Origin: Acidobacteriota bacterium
Lineage (GTDB): Bacteria; Acidobacteriota; Vicinamibacteria; Marinacidobacterales; SMYC01
Assembly: GCA_029263435.1 (NCBI GenBank)
Contig: JAJCXL010000093.1
Location: 1-15,984, forward strand
Direction of reading: 5' to 3'
DNA length: 15,984 bases
The position numbers were made by a program, and so were the translations under genes. This document shows, in pieces, positions 13,978 to 15,984 of the stretch (the first letter of the stretch is position 1; each line of letters begins with the position of its first letter). The notes below the pieces were generated by a model. The model saw only the letters and a list, made by a program, of their open reading frames with translations. It ran no database searches and had not been told where the DNA came from.

Positions 13978-14475
13978 CTACTCGGATTTTCTTTTCAAGA
14001 AGGACAGCTTGTCCTGCTGCGCCTCACTCTCGCTCATCAGCTGAATCAGGTTTCGCATGTTCGCGATCGCGGCCAAAACAGAGTTCAACACTTGCCGTTT
14101 TTGCATCTTGAGCTCGACGATGTCTTTCTCGATATCGTGAGCGCGCGCCTGAGCGGCTTCGACTAATCGATCCGCGGAGAGCTCCGCCTCTTTGAGCAAT
14201 AGCTCGGCCTGTTTCTTGGCGTTGTCTTTGAGCTCTTCCGACGTGCGTTGGGCGGCGACGAGCGTGTTCTTCAGGATCTCCTCGCGCTGTTGGTGCTCGG
14301 ACAACAGCTGCTCGAGCCTGCGATTGCCCTCCGAGTGCCTTTCGTTCTCCCCGCGAAGATGCTCCATCTCCTCCGCGACGTCATTGAGGAAAGTCCGCAC
14401 TTCGTCGGCGTCGAGGCCTCGGAACATGCGAGGTTGGAACTCGTGACGCTGGATGTCGAGGGGGGTGAGTTTCAT
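13978..14475 (-). CDS. divIVA: DivIVA-domain coiled-coil protein
   Basis: The 165-residue product begins with the DivIVA membrane-binding signature: LTPLDIQRHEF, then FRGLDADEVRTFLNDVAEEM (2-37). A long coiled coil of charged residues follows to about 130. DivIVA proteins oligomerise on curved membranes at poles and septa and recruit division or cell-wall factors; in Bacillus the gene lies in the ylm cluster with the yggS homologue ylmE. Here it is downstream of yggS on the same strand after 58 bases, with no yggT or sepF between. AAGGAG stands 6 bases before its ATG at 14475, so the start is well supported. The C-terminal end is charged and ordinary. Its exact role here could be septal, polar or in growth-zone placement. 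Confidence 0.9.
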   Translation of the reverse strand: MKLTPLDIQRHEFQPRMFRGLDADEVRTFLNDVAEEMEHLRGENERHSEGNRRLEQLLSEHQQREEILKNTLVAAQRTSEELKDNAKKQAELLLKEAELSADRLVEAAQARAHDIEKDIVELKMQKRQVLNSVLAAIANMRNLIQLMSESEAQQDKLSFLKRKSE

Positions 14476-14533
14476 CTTCCGCTCCTTTTCTCGAATGCCG
14501 CACTTTCTTTCAAGCTAAATCTCTTTTCCCGTC

Positions 14534-15256
14534 TCAGGGCTCGAGCTTCGCGTGATGGGTCGTCTGTTCCGGTGCTCGAGCTCGAGGGCCGAACAATGCC
14601 GTTCCGATCCGCACGAAGGTAGCTCCTTCTTCGATGGCCACCTCGAAGTCGTGGCTCATACCCATCGAGAGCTCCTTTCCTTCGAGGAGCCCGGCTGCCG
14701 CTGCGCGCTCACCGAGCTCTCGCAACCGTCGAAAGTAGGGGCGCACGTCGTTCGGGTCTTCGAGGTGGGGCGGGAGCACCATGAGCCCTTCTACGCTCAA
14801 GTGCTCGCACTCGCCGAGCTCGTGGAGAGCGCTTTCGAGCTGTTCTGACGGCAAGCCGAACTTCGTCCGCTCTCCTGCGAGGTCGACCTGAATCAAAGCG
14901 CGCTGAGTCTTGCCGGCGGCCCCGGCGAGGCGATCGAGACGCTTTCCCAACGACGCGCTGTGGACGGAATGGATGAGCTCGAACGTATCCACGGCAGCTT
15001 TCGCCTTGTTCTTCTGAAGGTGGCCAACGAAGTGCCACGACGCCTCTCGCTCGACCTGCGGACGCTTCTCCTGAGCTTCCTGAACTTTGTTCTCCCCGAC
15101 ATCCGTCGCGCCGGCTCTGAGCACCTGCTCGATCTCATCGGCCGAACGCGTTTTCGAGATCGCTATCAGTCGTACAGAATCGGGTTCACGGCCTGCCCGG
15201 CGAGCAGCCTGGTCGACGCGGTCACGAATCTCCTCGAAACGGGTCGCGATATCCAT
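14534..15256 (-). CDS. yggS: PLP homeostasis protein YggS/PLPBP family
   Basis: This family binds pyridoxal 5'-phosphate as a Schiff base and buffers free PLP without catalysing a reaction. The 240-residue product has the PLP lysine in IAISKTR (Lys35), GENKVQE (54-60), HFVGHLQKNK (75-84), the SMGMSHDFEVAIEEGA segment and RIGTALFG close to the end, all intact. The ATG at 15256 gives the normal start. divIVA follows after 58 bases. The upstream dinG-like gene ends 62 bases earlier, and a TACAAT promoter-like element lies between. YggS occurring in the same window as a PdxJ-like gene may be coincidence, as both relate to vitamin B6 but are on opposite strands. Confidence 0.94.
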   Translation of the reverse strand: MDIATRFEEIRDRVDQAARRAGREPDSVRLIAISKTRSADEIEQVLRAGATDVGENKVQEAQEKRPQVEREASWHFVGHLQKNKAKAAVDTFELIHSVHSASLGKRLDRLAGAAGKTQRALIQVDLAGERTKFGLPSEQLESALHELGECEHLSVEGLMVLPPHLEDPNDVRPYFRRLRELGERAAAAGLLEGKELSMGMSHDFEVAIEEGATFVRIGTALFGPRARAPEQTTHHAKLEP

Positions 15257-15281
15257 GGATTTTCGGAGTCTGGAAGTCTAT

Positions 15282-15311
15282 ATTGTACACCCTTTTCGGG
15301 CCGACTGTGGG
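15282..15311 (-). promoter_or_regulatory. Possible promoter before yggS
   Basis: On the minus strand TACAAT (15282-15287) differs from the -10 consensus at one base. The -35 at 18 bases is weak: CCCACA (15306-15311) matches only at its last three positions. The surrounding sequence is relatively AT-rich. The -10 lies 26 bases upstream of the yggS ATG. yggS could equally be transcribed with the preceding dinG-like gene. Confidence 0.3.
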
Positions 15312-15318
15312 TATATCT

Positions 15319-15984
15319 CTACAGTTTTGCAGGGCGATTTTCTTCCGCGAAAAACCGTTCGACATCCTTGCGATCGTGGGTCAGCCGGTAAGGGGGCAGG
15401 CTCCGGATGAACGTCTCGCCGTAGCTCATGCTGGTGATCCGGCTGTCGAGCACGGCGACGACCCCGCGATCCATTCGTGAACGGATCAGCCGACCAAGGC
15501 CTTGCTTGAGCGAGAGCACCGCCATCGGCACTTGGTAGTCCGAGAACGCGTTACCGCCCGCGTCGTTCAAGAGATCGATCCGGGCCGAGATGAGCGGGTC
15601 GGAAGGAACGGCGAAGGGTAGCTTGTCGATGACGACGAGGGAGAGGCTTTCGCCCATGACGTCGACGCCCTCCCAGAAGCTGGATGTCGCCAGGAGGACA
15701 GCACCCGCCGTGGATTTGAACGTGTCGAGGAGCTCGGTTCGAGGCGCATCGCCTTGCACCAGGAGAGGAAAAGCAAGGCTCCCTTCGAGAGCCTTTCTGA
15801 CGGCGTTCAGATTCTGGAAGCTGGTGAACAACACGAAGGCTCGACCACCGCTCGCGGTCAACAGTGCTCGAATCTCTGCGACCGCGCGATCGATATAGCC
15901 AGGGTCTCGGGGCTGAGGCAAGTGACGCGGCACGTAGAGCACGGCCTGCTCGGCATAGTCGAAAGGAGACGCGAGCTGCTCGCT
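15319..15984 (-). CDS. dinG: DinG/Rad3-type ATP-dependent DNA helicase, C-terminal part (5' truncated by window)
   Basis: The minus-strand frame is open from the window edge to TAG at 15319-15321, 221 codons. The edge begins with ASPFDYAEQAVLYVP, the signature that opens the second RecA-like domain of DinG/XPD-like helicases. Motifs V (SFWEGVDVMGE) and VI (QGLGRLIRSR) follow, as do DKLPFAVPSDP and DSRITSMSYG. The end, with LPPYR and a short charged tail, is typical of the DinG C terminus. The upstream ATPase domain and iron-sulfur region lie outside the window, so I cannot tell whether an Fe-S cluster or exonuclease domain is present. Orientation and spacing suggest an operon with yggS and divIVA. 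Confidence 0.88.
   Translation of the reverse strand, partial: SEQLASPFDYAEQAVLYVPRHLPQPRDPGYIDRAVAEIRALLTASGGRAFVLFTSFQNLNAVRKALEGSLAFPLLVQGDAPRTELLDTFKSTAGAVLLATSSFWEGVDVMGESLSLVVIDKLPFAVPSDPLISARIDLLNDAGGNAFSDYQVPMAVLSLKQGLGRLIRSRMDRGVVAVLDSRITSMSYGETFIRSLPPYRLTHDRKDVERFFAEENRPAKL

Overview
The window is an ordinary-looking chromosomal stretch from a GC-rich bacterium (roughly 60% GC by eye). It is packed with housekeeping genes, many overlapping by 1 to 4 bases. The combination of the futalosine menaquinone genes, tilS-hpt-ftsH, folP-cdaA-cdaR-glmM, and yggS near divIVA, with frequent TTG/GTG starts, suggests Acidobacteriota or a related deep phylum. That placement is an inference from protein style and synteny, because no rRNA or other decisive marker is present. 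I see no mobile elements, CRISPR arrays, tRNAs or rRNAs.

Layout. (1) 1-1951, plus strand: the end of mqnE, then mqnA and mqnC, each overlapping the next by one base (menaquinone via futalosine). (2) 1948-3832, minus strand: from its promoter, a 56-residue cysteine-rich zinc-binding protein, an unlisted 32-residue single-helix MetS-like microprotein, gpsA (phospholipid backbone) and a small P-loop kinase, which converges on mqnC. (3) 3873-3925: an AT-rich island with face-to-face promoters. (4) 3958-7899, plus strand: tilS, hpt, a 20-codon mini-ORF and ftsH. (5) 7973-12677, plus strand: folP, cdaA, cdaR, glmM and a pdxJ-like gene, all but one junction overlapping by 4 bases. This block joins folate synthesis, cyclic di-AMP synthesis and its regulator, the first committed amino-sugar step for peptidoglycan, and a PdxJ homologue. 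(6) 12798-13941, plus strand: lepB (signal peptidase I) and a small membrane-anchored DUF4845-like protein. (7) 13978-15984, minus strand: the end of a DinG-type helicase gene, yggS (PLP homeostasis) and divIVA (polar/division coiled coil).

The most interesting signals are two conserved-context enzymes whose active sites look eroded. The Hpt homologue between tilS and ftsH keeps the HPRT fold signature and one catalytic Asp, but lacks the PRPP acidic pair, the pyrophosphate loop and the metal Asp. The PdxJ homologue after glmM lacks the catalytic Glu (Val70) and an active-site His (Gln43). Both could be pseudoenzymes kept for regulatory or binding roles, which fits the reported role of a TilS-HprT complex in ftsH activation in Bacillus subtilis. 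Smaller leads are the MetS-like microprotein with no transporter partner, the mini-ORF bridging hpt and ftsH, and the shared bidirectional promoter. No stretch longer than about 120 bases lacks a gene.
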